64,000 nucleotides of DNA, from assembly GCF_001650875.1 (NCBI RefSeq), contig NZ_LXYI01000017.1:124001-188000 (forward strand). The letters are read 5' to 3'. This DNA comes from Sulfitobacter sp. EhC04. GTDB lineage: Bacteria; Pseudomonadota; Alphaproteobacteria; Rhodobacterales; Rhodobacteraceae. Below are positions 34,765 to 42,188 of this stretch, in pieces. Made by a program: the position numbers and the translations under genes. The notes beneath the pieces are model-generated. The model worked only from the letters and a program-made list of their open reading frames with translations. It did no database searches and was not told the DNA's origin. Every line of letters begins with the position of its first letter. The first letter of the stretch is position 1.

Positions 34765-36378
34765 TCAGACCGTCATGTCAGCGGTCTGCCGTGTCCTCTG
34801 CGTCTGTGTCAGCAGCGTTGCGTAGCGATCCAAAGCGTCCGACAATGCCTCGGGATAGAACGCCGCGGCACAATAACGGTCGGGTCGGACCAGCATGATC
34901 TGGTCGCGGTGTGTCAAAAACGGGCGGATGCCCTGTGGATCGACAGGACGCAAGGCCGCCTGATCGCCGCGGCCCATGGTGTCCAGCACTACAGTGGTCA
35001 ACGGCAGGCCCAGCAGCTTGTCCTGATTTAGCGCGGCCAGCGCCGCAGCCGCCTCGGCACTTTGTGCGATCAGACAAAAGCCAGGCCCCGTTATCTCGTC
35101 CAACAACCGTGCCGCATTGCCCTGCCAAACTTCGGGTTGGGGGATCATTTCACCCACCAGGGACGCCTCGAACTCAGGAGTATCCAGATCCAGAAACAGA
35201 CCCTCAAAATACCGCGGCTTGGGCTTGAACCGCATGTGAACCAGCCAGTCTTTCACAGCCGGAAACGGTTCCAGCGCCTGCATCATCAGGTCGCGGAAAA
35301 TGATCTGGTCGCGCCCTGCGGGCATCACGATGCTGCCCATCGCCACAGCCAGCTGGATCATGTCCCACGCGGGCTTGCGTCGCTCGGCCTCGTAGCTTTG
35401 CAAAATCTGCGCATCGGCAGCGCTATGCAGTACGGCCGTCAGTTTCCACGCAACGTTGTGCGCATCACGCAGGCCCGCATTCATGCCCTGTCCGGCAAAG
35501 GGCGGCGTCAGATGCGCCGCATCTCCCATCAGCAGAATGCGCCCCAACTGGAACTGTTCGGCCATCCGCGCATGAAAGCGATAGACGGTCTTGCGGACAA
35601 TGTCTTCGGTCCGGTAGGGCCGGTAGGGGGACATCAGCCCTTCTAGAAACCCGTCCTCCAGCACCTCTTCGCGGGTCTCCCCCGGTTGCAGCATGAATTC
35701 GTAACGCCGCCCGCCATGCGGGGCCGGCACGCTGACCGTGGGCCGTGAGCCGCTGCAAAAAAACTTGGAATACAGCGTCGTGTCGGGATCGTTGGTCGTG
35801 TCGACAACGATCCAGTCTTCTTGGTAAGTGTTGCCCGACATCGGGATACCCAGCCGCTCGCGGACCGGACTGCGCCCGCCGTCACAGGCCAGCACCCATT
35901 GCGTGCGGATCTGGTGGCTGTGGCCCTCCGCATCCTGCACCGTCACCACCGCATGATCGGGTGCGTTGCGCACATCGGTCACTTCGGACCCGAAGTGCAG
36001 CGTGCCCGGTGCGCTTTGCGCGGACATGTCGCGCAGCGCCGCCTCAAGATCGGGCTGGAAAAAGAATTGCCGCTTGGCAAAGCCGAAATTGCGCGGCCCC
36101 TGCCCTGTCTCGGCAAAGCAGTTGCCCGCGTCGTCGTAATACCGCGATCCGACGCCTTCCATCGTGTTCTTCAGATAGGTCTTGTCCACCCCAAAGACCT
36201 GCATCGTGCGCGCACCTTCGTCGTCTAACACGATTGCACGCGGCAGGTTCATCGGCCCCGCATTTTGTTCCAGTACAACGCAGTCGACCCCATAGACGGC
36301 CAACAAATTGGCCGCCGTCAGACCGGTCGGGCCTGCGCCAACGATGACGACCGGAATATCTTTGGGGTAGAGGGGCAT
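34765..36378 (-). CDS. FAD-dependent aromatic hydroxylase (MhpA/PheA-like)
   Basis: A 537-residue group A flavoprotein monooxygenase. The dinucleotide fold is VVIVGAGPTGLTAANLLAVY with VLEQNAGPMNLPRAIVLDDE; the DG motif is VLACDGGRSPVRERLG; the GD motif is RILLMGDAAHLTPPFAGQGM followed by NAGLRDAHNVAWKL. The C-terminal ~150 residues are a thioredoxin-like domain as in 3-(3-hydroxyphenyl)propionate hydroxylase. It should hydroxylate a phenolic substrate to the catechol used by the VOC dioxygenase. Start at 36378 has AGAAAGG eight to nine bases upstream. A palindrome at 36466-36482 lies 88 bp before it. Confidence 0.9.
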   Translation of the reverse strand: MPLYPKDIPVVIVGAGPTGLTAANLLAVYGVDCVVLEQNAGPMNLPRAIVLDDEGARTMQVFGVDKTYLKNTMEGVGSRYYDDAGNCFAETGQGPRNFGFAKRQFFFQPDLEAALRDMSAQSAPGTLHFGSEVTDVRNAPDHAVVTVQDAEGHSHQIRTQWVLACDGGRSPVRERLGIPMSGNTYQEDWIVVDTTNDPDTTLYSKFFCSGSRPTVSVPAPHGGRRYEFMLQPGETREEVLEDGFLEGLMSPYRPYRTEDIVRKTVYRFHARMAEQFQLGRILLMGDAAHLTPPFAGQGMNAGLRDAHNVAWKLTAVLHSAADAQILQSYEAERRKPAWDMIQLAVAMGSIVMPAGRDQIIFRDLMMQALEPFPAVKDWLVHMRFKPKPRYFEGLFLDLDTPEFEASLVGEMIPQPEVWQGNAARLLDEITGPGFCLIAQSAEAAAALAALNQDKLLGLPLTTVVLDTMGRGDQAALRPVDPQGIRPFLTHRDQIMLVRPDRYCAAAFYPEALSDALDRYATLLTQTQRTRQTADMTV

Positions 36379-37001
36379 CAGATGGGCCTTTCTGCGTCTT
36401 TCTCGCTTCACAACCTGTCGTTTTGTGGCTTGCGACAGGGGCTGCGTCTATCGCTTGGCCCCAGCTGTTCACAGAGTGGACAGCGTGTCGTGGATCAGCT
36501 GATCGGCTTGCGCAGTTCGGCCAGTCGCGCCTCGCTCCTCTTGGTGCGCTGCGCAATTCGACGCGTCCAATGGTGCAGCTTTTCGAACACAATGAACATC
36601 ACCGCCTCGCGGACCGGCAGCCCAAGTGCATCAGCCGGGACCAGACAAGCTTGCGGATGACCTTCGGCCTGCCAAAAAGCGATGGCCGAAAATTCGGTTA
36701 AGGTAGATCCGGCGTTTAAGGGCTATGCTGTCGAAATGACCGCCTGACAGGCAGAGCTTCGTTCCTCTCAATCAGGCGAAAACAAGTTGGCTATTGCCAC
36801 TCAACCAATGCAAAAGTCCCGTCCGACTGGATTGGTGCGATCCCTCCTGGGCACAATAATGCCGTCGGGGGCGGTTACGGTATCAGTCGCCTCCGAAGTG
36901 GGTGTGTAGAGGTTTCATATCACGCCACTGGCGGGTGATCCGGCGTCGAACGCTCGGAGTTGCAACCAACCCCGAGGCCATCTGATAGCCGGTTTCGCAG
37001 G
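36379..37001. other. Gene-poor region between catabolic and T6SS loci
   Basis: No intact gene is visible in 623 bp. The left 100 bp hold the monooxygenase promoter and an operator. On the minus strand a frame around 36510-36655 reads ALGLPVREAVMFIVFEKLHH and WTRRIAQRTKRSEARLAELR before a stop; it looks like the C-terminal end of a lost gene whose family I do not recognise. The part from 36700 to 37000 holds only short frames. Confidence 0.4.
36466..36482. promoter_or_regulatory. Candidate IclR operator upstream of the FAD monooxygenase
   Basis: TGTTCAC-AGA-GTGGACA, arms differing at a single position from perfect symmetry, with the same three-base spacing as the other sites in the cluster. 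Confidence 0.6.
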
Positions 37002-37787
37002 CTAGCTAAGGGCCTGAAACTCCACGCGGCGGTTTTCCTCTGCCTTGGGATCAGCAGCATTGAAAGGAAAGCGCTCTCCCAATCCGACGGTTTCCAAACG
37101 CTTGGGGTCAATGCCGCAGTTTTCGATCAGGTGGCGGGCCACTTCCTTGGCGCGCAGGATTGAAAGACGTTCGTTATAAGCGTCGCTGCCGGAGGTGTCC
37201 GTGTGCCCGACGATGCGGATCAGATTGAGGTCGCTTTCCTTAAGAACCGTGCACATCTTTGCGAGTTTAGGCGTTTCCTCGGCAGAGAGCGCCGCGGAAT
37301 CAAAGCCGAACTTGATACGCAGGTTGACCTGAAGTTCGGGATCGAGCTGGCCGAAAACAAGCGGCTTGTTGGGATCGCTTACTGCGGCGGTCGTCACGAC
37401 AGTATCATCGGTGCCGGGGGTTGTTTCAGCCGTCGTGGTGCTGTCCGTTTGCGTCGTGCTTTCGGTTGCAGCCGTCGTTGTCCCTTCCGTTGCAACCGCC
37501 GTTGCCTCTTCGGCGGTGACCGTGGTTGTCTCTTCGGCGGTGACCGTGGTTGTCTCCTCGGCGGTGACGGTCGTTGTTTCTTCCGCGGTGACGTCATCGA
37601 CAGTGATCAGCTTCAGACCACGGGTCGCGCCAAGCCCGTTCGACTGCGCCTCGCTGAAAACTTCGCGCTGGTGTTCGAACAGTTTCTTCAGTGCCTCAAC
37701 GCTCAGATCCTCCTGCGCGGCGGCGGGTGACGCGATGAAAGCAGTGAACAGGGCGAGCATCCGTAATCTTGCGATGGAAAATGACAT
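37002..37787 (-). CDS. OmpA-family cell-envelope protein with Thr-rich repeat linker
   Basis: 261 residues with start at 37787 (MSFSIARLRMLALFTAFIAS), giving a signal peptide cut near SPAAAQ. After about 40 residues (LSVEALKKLFEHQREVFSEA) there is a Thr/Glu/Ala-rich linker of about 60 residues containing four copies of VTAEETTT. The C-terminal OmpA domain binds peptidoglycan: IKFGFDSAALSAEETPKL, IRIVGHTDTSGSDAYNERLS and GLGERFPFNAADPKAEENRR. It is divergent from the PP2C gene and borders the T6SS region. TagL-like anchoring to the wall is possible, although TssL here already has its own OmpA domain. Confidence 0.86.
   Translation of the reverse strand: MSFSIARLRMLALFTAFIASPAAAQEDLSVEALKKLFEHQREVFSEAQSNGLGATRGLKLITVDDVTAEETTTVTAEETTTVTAEETTTVTAEEATAVATEGTTTAATESTTQTDSTTTAETTPGTDDTVVTTAAVSDPNKPLVFGQLDPELQVNLRIKFGFDSAALSAEETPKLAKMCTVLKESDLNLIRIVGHTDTSGSDAYNERLSILRAKEVARHLIENCGIDPKRLETVGLGERFPFNAADPKAEENRRVEFQALS
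37497..37592 (-). repeat. Four tandem 24-bp repeats in the OmpA-family gene
   Basis: Four consecutive 24-base units encode VTAEETTT three times and a last variant VTAEEATA. The units are nearly identical at DNA level and keep frame, so slippage could change linker length without breaking the protein. Confidence 0.85.
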
Positions 37788-37816
37788 GGCAGGCCTCAAG
37801 GGAAAAAAGATTTTGT

Positions 37817-38689
37817 ATGCCCGCAATGGTAGGCTATCCTGAGCTTGAATTCAATTCAGACATTCTTGCAGAGGCGACATATGATATTCGCCATCGAACT
37901 ATTGGCCTGTCGCCGCGCCGCGCCCTCGAGGTTGACGTGACCGCCCCGATCACGCGGGTTCCCCGGATCTTGCCCCTGCCCCCTACTTTTTCGGGCGCGG
38001 GGATGACCCATGTCGGTCTGGTGCGGGAACGTAACGAGGACGCCATCCTTACCGATCCGGGCGGCACCCTGTGGGCCGTGGCCGACGGGATGGGGGGGTA
38101 TGGCAACGGCGATGTCGCATCCGACATCGTGATTGAGACGCTGTCGCGGGTGCCCGAGCAGGCGCTGCCGGGGCCCGCGTTGCAGGCCAGCCTGCGCGAG
38201 GCAAACGACAGCATCTGCAAGGCGGCGGCACGCGGCACCGGCAGCATGGGGGCGACAGCGGTCGCGCTGATGATACAGAACTCCGTGGGCACCGTGGCCT
38301 GGGTCGGCGACTGCCGTGCCTATCTGTTGCGTGGCCAGGCGTTGCGGCTGCTGACCCATGATCACACGGTCGTGCAGGACATGGTGGACCGCGGCCTGCT
38401 CGACCCGGCAGAGGGCAGCCACCATCCCGAAAGCCATGTGGTGACCCGCGCGGTTGGCTATGAGAGGGATCTGGAAATCGACAACATCTCCGTGCCGCTG
38501 GTGCAGGAGGACCGGCTGTTGCTCTGCAGCGACGGGCTGACAGCATGCCTGAGTGATCAGGACATCACCAGCCACATGCGCCAGGCTACCGGGCCGCAGA
38601 CGTTGTGCACATCGCTGGTCTCGGCAGCACTGGAAATGGGTGCGCCCGACAACGTGTCCGTCGTCGCCGTCTTTGCCGGGGGGGCATAG
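37817..38689 (+). CDS. PP2C-type Ser/Thr phosphatase, T6SS-associated (PppA-like)
   Basis: About 290 residues if started at 37817. The PP2C domain begins near residue 63: GMTHVGLVRERNEDAILTD, then LWAVADGMGGYGNGDVASDI, with the metal-binding Asp residues of DGMGG, AWVGDCRAYLLRGQALRLLT HDH, RAVGYERDLEID and LLCSDGLTACLSD, MGAPDNVSVVAVFAGGA. PppA removes phosphate from Fha-type proteins to silence the T6SS in Pseudomonas, and TagH here has an FHA domain. No PpkA kinase is in the window. The start is uncertain; the AT-rich stretch 37840-37895 looks promoter-like and a GTG near 37937 or ATG at 38003 are alternatives. Confidence 0.85.
   Translation: MPAMVGYPELEFNSDILAEATYDIRHRTIGLSPRRALEVDVTAPITRVPRILPLPPTFSGAGMTHVGLVRERNEDAILTDPGGTLWAVADGMGGYGNGDVASDIVIETLSRVPEQALPGPALQASLREANDSICKAAARGTGSMGATAVALMIQNSVGTVAWVGDCRAYLLRGQALRLLTHDHTVVQDMVDRGLLDPAEGSHHPESHVVTRAVGYERDLEIDNISVPLVQEDRLLLCSDGLTACLSDQDITSHMRQATGPQTLCTSLVSAALEMGAPDNVSVVAVFAGGA
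37845..37854. promoter_or_regulatory. TTGAATTCAA palindrome in the OmpA/PP2C divergent region
   Basis: A ten-base perfect palindrome in an unusually AT-rich stretch of otherwise GC-rich DNA, close to both divergent starts. It could be part of a promoter or operator if the PP2C start is further downstream. Confidence 0.25.
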
Positions 38690-38692
38690 ACC

Positions 38693-39565
38693 ATGCGCGA
38701 GGGCATGTTGGTCGGACCCATCATCGTCGCCATCGGGCTTGTCATGGCTGCGATCGCTTTTGCGGTCGTGGGGGCGGTGCTGAAAACCGCCGATGCGACC
38801 AGCGAAATCCGCCTGTCACGCAACGAGGCTAGGATCGCGGAACTGGACAGTGAAGTGCAAAGCCTGCGCTCAGAGCTGTCGGATGCACAGACCGAGCTGG
38901 CGCGTCTGGCAGAAGAACAGGCAATGGCCGTATCGCGCGCGCCCGTGGCAGACAGCCAGGTGATGGTCGTGACCGCACCAGAAATCACCGGCGAAGACGA
39001 GACGGACGACCATCCCGGCATCGAGCAGATGACCGAGGTTGGCACCCTGGACAAATCCGCATTCAACAAAGGGATCACCCAGCCACGCAATCGTGTGATG
39101 CTGGACGTGCTGGGGCACCCGCGCAGCAGTTATTCCACGGATTGCCAGTCCGTCACCCAACCCCGACTCAAGTCGTTACTGGAAACCCGTCAGGTCGGGC
39201 CGCTTCGGGTAACGATGATCAAACCCGCACTGGAGTCGCTGGAACGCATTCTGGCCCGGCTGAAAGCATCCGAGCCCGAGATCCATGATGCGCTCGGAAC
39301 CGCGGGCGCGATGTGCGCACGGCTGATCCGGGGATCGCGCAGTTCCGTGTCGAACCATTCCTGGGGCACGGCCATCGACGTCAAGCTCGAAGGCCGACTG
39401 GACGGATTCGGGGACGGAGGCACGCAGTTCGGGCTGATCCTACTGGCAGAATTGTTCAACGAGGAAGGCTGGTATTGGGGGGCGACCTACAATCGCGAAG
39501 ATTCGATGCATTTTGAAGTGGGAGTCGAAACGCTGCGCCGCTGGCAAGCGGAAGGCAAGCTCTGA
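38693..39565 (+). CDS. Membrane-anchored M15/VanY-type peptidoglycan peptidase
   Basis: 290 residues. Residues 6-30 form one membrane anchor (GPIIVAIGLVMAAIAFAVVG), followed by a coiled-coil-like stretch about 38-78 (ARIAELDSEVQSLRSELSDA). The C-terminal zinc peptidase has SNHSWGTAIDVKLEG (SxHxxGxAxD ligands at about residues 220-229) and EDSMHFEVG with the third His near 273. It starts three bases after the phosphatase stop and is followed after three bases by the hybrid protein gene. By analogy with TagX of Acinetobacter, an L,D-endopeptidase needed for T6SS assembly, it may open the wall for the apparatus; being an exported anti-bacterial effector is the other option, less likely because of the membrane anchor. 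Confidence 0.85.
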   Translation: MREGMLVGPIIVAIGLVMAAIAFAVVGAVLKTADATSEIRLSRNEARIAELDSEVQSLRSELSDAQTELARLAEEQAMAVSRAPVADSQVMVVTAPEITGEDETDDHPGIEQMTEVGTLDKSAFNKGITQPRNRVMLDVLGHPRSSYSTDCQSVTQPRLKSLLETRQVGPLRVTMIKPALESLERILARLKASEPEIHDALGTAGAMCARLIRGSRSSVSNHSWGTAIDVKLEGRLDGFGDGGTQFGLILLAELFNEEGWYWGATYNREDSMHFEVGVETLRRWQAEGKL

Positions 39566-39568
39566 CCA

Positions 39569-42019
39569 ATGGCGCGTGGCCCGACATCCCCCCCGACGAC
39601 AACCGCATTCGACCAGGCGGCGCGGCCCGTATTGGACTGGATCGGCATGTTTGACCGACATGCCCGGCACGATGTGCGCGAGATCGTCGATGAGGCAGCG
39701 CGCGAGCTGAGATCATTCGAAAAGGCTCTGACCCGTGCGGGGATACCCGCCCATGCCGTCAAACCGGCGCGATTGGCACTGGCCGTTCTGATGGATGGGC
39801 AGGCACGGTCGACAAAGGGGCTGCCATTGGGGCAGTGGTCGGTGCTGGCAACCCGGCAGCTGTTCGAAGGCCACGACATGACGATGGCGCGGATCAGGGA
39901 TTTTCGGGAAACCGCAATTAAAAACGGTGCGGAATTCGCCGACCTTGCTGCATTTCTGGGTCGGATGATCGACCGTGCCGAGGTCCGCCGCCACGGCCAC
40001 CGCGCCCGCGCATCTGGCGGCTGGGGCTGGAAAGTGGCGGTTTTCGTCACCGTGCTGGCACTTGGTCTGGGCGGATATGCGGTCTTTCTGGAGTATCGGT
40101 TCCATGCGGCGCTGCGGGCGGCCTTTGACGCCGAGGCACTGGAGATAGGTCTGGACCGGCCGCAGGAAGGCCCCGAACTGGTGCGCAGGCTTGACGCGAT
40201 GAAGGCGGCGGCAGACCGTGTGGCCGAAGCGGCGGCGCGGGCGCCGCTGAAGCGGGCGATCCGATTGCCGTTACTGGACAGCGAGACCCACGCGACCGAC
40301 ACCTATCGTGCCGCTGTGAACGCGCAGGTGCCGGCCTCCATCGCAGGCGGCATCGAAACGGTGCTTGCGACCGAAGGAGATGGATTGAACCTTTACGATG
40401 CCTTGCGGGCCTGGGCGGTGCTTGCGGGGGACGATACATGGCATCCGGCCTGGCTTGCCGGGTGGCTGACCGACCACGGCGGCGCGCTGGGTCTGGACGG
40501 GTTGGCGCGTCATGTGGGTGCATTGCAGGGTCCGATCGTTGATTTGGTGCCGCAGGATCCGGTGGTGATGGATCAAGCGCGCGCCTTTGCCACTGAACCG
40601 GCAGAACCTGCAAGGGCCTGGCTGGAACTGAAACGCGCTCCGGAAACAGCCGCGCTGGCGTGGTGGTATCCGGATGTGGCAGTGCCCGGCATGGCAGTGG
40701 TTCTCGTGCGGCGGTCGGGGGTGGAGGTGACGACCCCCCTGCCCGGTCTCTTCACTGCAAAGGGATGGGATTATGCACGCGATTTCGGGATCGGCGGGGC
40801 AGTACAGAAGGCCCGTGCAATGGCACCTGTCGTCACCGGACAGGCCCTGCCAACCGAAAACCGGTCGCCCGACCTGCTGGCCGACCGGCTGTTGAACGAA
40901 ACCGTTGCTGTCTGGCAGGCGTGGCTGGCCGACCTGCGCGTGCGTCCTTTCGCTCAGCGCGAGACGGCAATTCTGGTGTCCGGCGCGCTGGCGCAGAACA
41001 ATGACCCGATCAGCAGGTTGTTGCGCGAGGTCTGGGTGCAGGTCGGCGGCGAGGATCGCACGCGCAGTCACGCCCAACAGTTGCGGCTGGCGACGGTATT
41101 CGGTCCGACGATCCAGTATCTTGATCAGGGCCGCATGGCCGAGATTGCGCGGCTGTTTTCGACGCTGAACGTGGCGCTGGGAGCGATCGACGTAAACCGC
41201 AAGCGCGGCACTGAACGGTTGATGTCGGTGCAGGATCGGGCGCGGTCCATCGCGGCGCTGGGTGCGGCCCCCCGGATCATCGTGCAGATTGCCGAGGATG
41301 TGCTGGCCCAGTCCAGCCTGCCCGAGGCAGACAGCGGTGACGATCCGCTGACGCGGGTCTGGCAGCGCGAGGTATTTCCGCTGTGCCGCGACGGTGTGAT
41401 GGGCCGATATCCTTTCGGCCCCGGGGCGGACGCGGCGCTGGCGGATGTCACGGCGCTGTTCGGTCCGCAGGGCGTGATGACGACGTTCCTTCAAAGCACG
41501 GCGCGACCGTTTCTGGAAACCGGCGAAAGCCCGTGGCGCTGGAAACCGGAGGCGCGGTTTGCGGGGCTAAACCTTGAAAGTGCGGTGTTTCTCGAACGGG
41601 CCGCGGCGATCTCTCGGGGGCTGTTCAACGACGCGGGCGAGATGCGGCAGGATTTCACGCTGAGCGCGCTGGCAGAACGCGGGCAGACCCTGTTTGCCAT
41701 CGGCGGAGAGGCCGCCCCGGTGCGTGCCAGCGGCGAAACTGCAACGCTAAGCTGGCCAGGCCCCGCGCCGCAGGCCGGTGTCGAGGTCAGCTTTCGCGAA
41801 TCCGCCGATGCGGCTCGGATACAGCAACCGGGACCATGGGGCCTGCTGCGGTTGGTCGACGGGGTACGATTGCGGCTGCGCGACGACGGCGCGCGGGTAT
41901 TGCTGGATTTGCGCACCACGTCTGGCCGCGTCTTTCTGAACATGTCGTTCACGGAACCAGTGAATCTGATATCCGCCCGCCGCATATTGAGCGAATTCTC
42001 CTGCCCGCCGACACTTTGA
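39569..42019 (+). CDS. TssL-like/TssM C-terminal hybrid protein without ATPase domain
   Basis: 816 residues. Residues about 20-135 are helical and resemble the cytosolic DotU/TssL domain (RSFEKALTRAGIPAHAV; ALAVLMDGQARSTKG; RQLFEGHDMTMARIRDFRE), a weak match. One membrane helix lies about 154-174. The rest matches the TssM periplasmic region: YPFGPGADAALADVTALFGP near residue 614, then WKPEARFAGLN, TLSWPGPAP, GPWGLLRLVDGVRLRL, and a terminal SEFSCPPTL. Canonical TssM of this cluster ends FSGFSCPRGF with MTWPGPDGTN and GSWAFLRLIRKGRL in the same order. There is no Walker A or B motif. It is in a tight operon with the phosphatase and M15 peptidase. A role as an accessory or alternative membrane-complex subunit is inferred. 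Confidence 0.78.
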   Translation: MARGPTSPPTTTAFDQAARPVLDWIGMFDRHARHDVREIVDEAARELRSFEKALTRAGIPAHAVKPARLALAVLMDGQARSTKGLPLGQWSVLATRQLFEGHDMTMARIRDFRETAIKNGAEFADLAAFLGRMIDRAEVRRHGHRARASGGWGWKVAVFVTVLALGLGGYAVFLEYRFHAALRAAFDAEALEIGLDRPQEGPELVRRLDAMKAAADRVAEAAARAPLKRAIRLPLLDSETHATDTYRAAVNAQVPASIAGGIETVLATEGDGLNLYDALRAWAVLAGDDTWHPAWLAGWLTDHGGALGLDGLARHVGALQGPIVDLVPQDPVVMDQARAFATEPAEPARAWLELKRAPETAALAWWYPDVAVPGMAVVLVRRSGVEVTTPLPGLFTAKGWDYARDFGIGGAVQKARAMAPVVTGQALPTENRSPDLLADRLLNETVAVWQAWLADLRVRPFAQRETAILVSGALAQNNDPISRLLREVWVQVGGEDRTRSHAQQLRLATVFGPTIQYLDQGRMAEIARLFSTLNVALGAIDVNRKRGTERLMSVQDRARSIAALGAAPRIIVQIAEDVLAQSSLPEADSGDDPLTRVWQREVFPLCRDGVMGRYPFGPGADAALADVTALFGPQGVMTTFLQSTARPFLETGESPWRWKPEARFAGLNLESAVFLERAAAISRGLFNDAGEMRQDFTLSALAERGQTLFAIGGEAAPVRASGETATLSWPGPAPQAGVEVSFRESADAARIQQPGPWGLLRLVDGVRLRLRDDGARVLLDLRTTSGRVFLNMSFTEPVNLISARRILSEFSCPPTL

Positions 42020-42044
42020 ACATTTCCCGCCCTTTGCCTTTCAA

Positions 42045-42082
42045 CCTGCGCGATGGCACGGCCGGTCCGGCGGGCGCGCAGG
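42045..42082. other. Large stem-loop upstream of vgrG
   Basis: CCTGCGCG (42045-42052) pairs perfectly with CGCGCAGG (42075-42082); inside lies GCCGG-T-CCGGC (42061-42071), which can form its own hairpin. No T-run follows. It could mark the end of the upstream operon. A TATACT at 42124-42129 is a possible vgrG -10 box, but its -35 match is poor. Confidence 0.35.
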
Positions 42083-42188
42083 TCCCTGGATACTTGCTAT
42101 TTCGGACAAGGTGCAAAATGCTGTATACTGACCAGGTTCCTTTTCATTTCGTTCATATATTCAACGCACTGACCAAAGGAGACCCAAG

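Noticed and set aside
40271..41494. 407-codon open frame on the minus strand
   Set aside because: It is antisense to the TssL-TssM hybrid gene, whose frame has clear homology; composition is shadow-like.
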